Part shown: positions 63,479 to 64,000 of the stretch, in pieces | Position numbering within the stretch: position 1 is the stretch's first letter | How the letters are laid out: every line of letters starts with the position of its first letter | Origin: Rhodococcus spongiicola | GTDB lineage: Bacteria; Actinomycetota; Actinomycetes; Mycobacteriales; Mycobacteriaceae | DNA length: 64,000 bases | Direction of reading: 5' to 3' | Assembly: GCF_004011835.1 (NCBI RefSeq) | Contig: NZ_RKLN01000005.1 | Location: 124,001-188,000 of the forward strand | The notes under the pieces: model-generated | What the model was told of the DNA's origin: nothing | Database searches by the model: none | What the model saw: the letters and a program-made list of their open reading frames with translations, nothing else | Program-made: the position numbers and the translations under genes

Positions 63479-64000
63479 TCAGATCGAGCAACCAACCGTG
63501 ACCGGCTCCGGTTCGAGACGCACCCCGAACGCTGCCTCGACGCCGTCGCGGACGTTGCGGGCCAACGAGACGAGGTCGCGCGTGCTCGCGCGCCCGCGGT
63601 TGGTCAACGCGAGCGTGTGCTTGGTGGACAGCCGGACCGGCGACTCGATGCCGGGATAGCCCCTGCCGAACCCGGCACGCTCGATGAGCCAACCAGCCGA
63701 CAGCTTGGTGCCGGGGTTACCCGGGAACTGCGGGATCCTCGTGTCCGCACCGACCTTCGCCCTGATGGCGTCGAGCACCGGGGCCAGGCCCGCATCGGGT
63801 ATCACCGGGTTGGTGAAGAACGACCCGGCACTCCAGGTGTCGTAGTCGTCGCCGTCGAGCACCATGCCCTTGCTGCGGCGTAGCGAGAGGACGGCGTCGC
63901 GAACCTCCGCTGTCGGGCGCCGCTCACCTTCCCGCGCACCCAACGCGACGGCGAGCTCGCGGTACGCGAGTGGCGCGCTCGCCCCGTCGGGGCGGACCGC
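63479..64000 (-). CDS. murB: UDP-N-acetylenolpyruvoylglucosamine reductase, C-terminal part
   Basis: MurB reduces enolpyruvyl-UDP-GlcNAc to UDP-MurNAc in peptidoglycan synthesis. The visible 173 codons carry RDAVLSLRRSKGMVLDGDDYDTWSAGSFFTNPVIP, with the Ser of SAGSFFTNP that protonates the intermediate, and AGWLIERAGFGRGYPG...STKHTLALTNRGRASTRDLVSLARNVRDGVEAAFGV. The gene runs off the right edge and lacks its FAD-binding N-terminus and start. In M. tuberculosis (Rv0482) murB also precedes the L,D-transpeptidase gene. Confidence 0.93.
   Translation of the reverse strand, partial: AVRPDGASAPLAYRELAVALGAREGERRPTAEVRDAVLSLRRSKGMVLDGDDYDTWSAGSFFTNPVIPDAGLAPVLDAIRAKVGADTRIPQFPGNPGTKLSAGWLIERAGFGRGYPGIESPVRLSTKHTLALTNRGRASTRDLVSLARNVRDGVEAAFGVRLEPEPVTVGCSI

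Overview
The window is high-GC actinobacterial chromosome, most likely Rhodococcus or a close relative in the Nocardiaceae. The evidence is gene content (mycothiol glycosyltransferase MshA, BldC, SenX3-RegX3, an EspG-type ESX accessory protein, menaquinone genes), frequent GTG starts and four-base ATGA/GTGA overlaps. The gene order also runs largely parallel, in inverted orientation, to the Mycobacterium tuberculosis stretch from murB (Rv0482) to menE (Rv0542c). It is a core chromosomal region with small accessory insertions. I see no rRNA, tRNA, CRISPR array, phage or insertion sequence.

Layout. 1-3.3 kb: small genes, including an alpha/beta hydrolase, a recQ remnant that has lost its helicase core, a secreted protein and a VOC protein. 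3.3-10.7 kb: menE and menA flank a DrrAB-type ABC exporter and a large SARP/AfsR-type regulator. Upstream of the exporter is a run of 11-bp direct repeats that looks like the regulator's target. 10.7-12 kb: small membrane and hypothetical genes. 12.1-17.5 kb: two tandem paralogous MFS transporters and a GH3 glycosidase form a glycoside-use module. 17.5-21.3 kb: a membrane protein/GntR pair with a perfect 12-bp inverted-repeat operator, cysteine desulfhydrase cds1, and bldC. 21.3-27.5 kb: a cytochrome c maturation operon (ccsB, resB, ccdA, resA-like, phosphatase) with hemL just upstream.

27.6-31.5 kb holds a lipoprotein dehydrogenase, a csoR-copZ copper module and small membrane proteins, one of only 38 aa. 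31.5-37.6 kb is rex-hemA-hemC-hemD-hemB, an early haem operon led by the NADH-sensing repressor Rex with a good Rex operator in front. HemB carries an expanded heptapeptide repeat at its N-terminus. 37.7-48.6 kb is the conserved block of glutaredoxin-like protein, HAD hydrolase, acyltransferase, epimerase, ribosomal protein bS22, an excisionase-like HTH protein, proC, thioesterase/MerR, TIM-barrel isomerase, a proline-rich membrane protein and ppx. 48.5-54.1 kb: a Cys-rich protein, regX3-senX3 (phosphate), gpmA and benzoylformate decarboxylase. 54.2-64 kb: a YbjN-like protein, mshA, a divergent MshB-like deacetylase, gabT, a ROK regulator with a polycysteine leader peptide, an SDR, ESX-associated genes, an L,D-transpeptidase and partial murB.

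The strongest unusual signals are: (1) a leaderless polycysteine leader ORF upstream of the ROK gene that in M. tuberculosis immediately precedes mshA; (2) the SARP repeat array in front of drrA; (3) the hemB heptapeptide array with a TTG start; (4) a hairpin-bearing ~24-bp repeat array beside bS22; and (5) several further short in-register tandem repeats, mostly at gene boundaries, that resemble VNTR loci.
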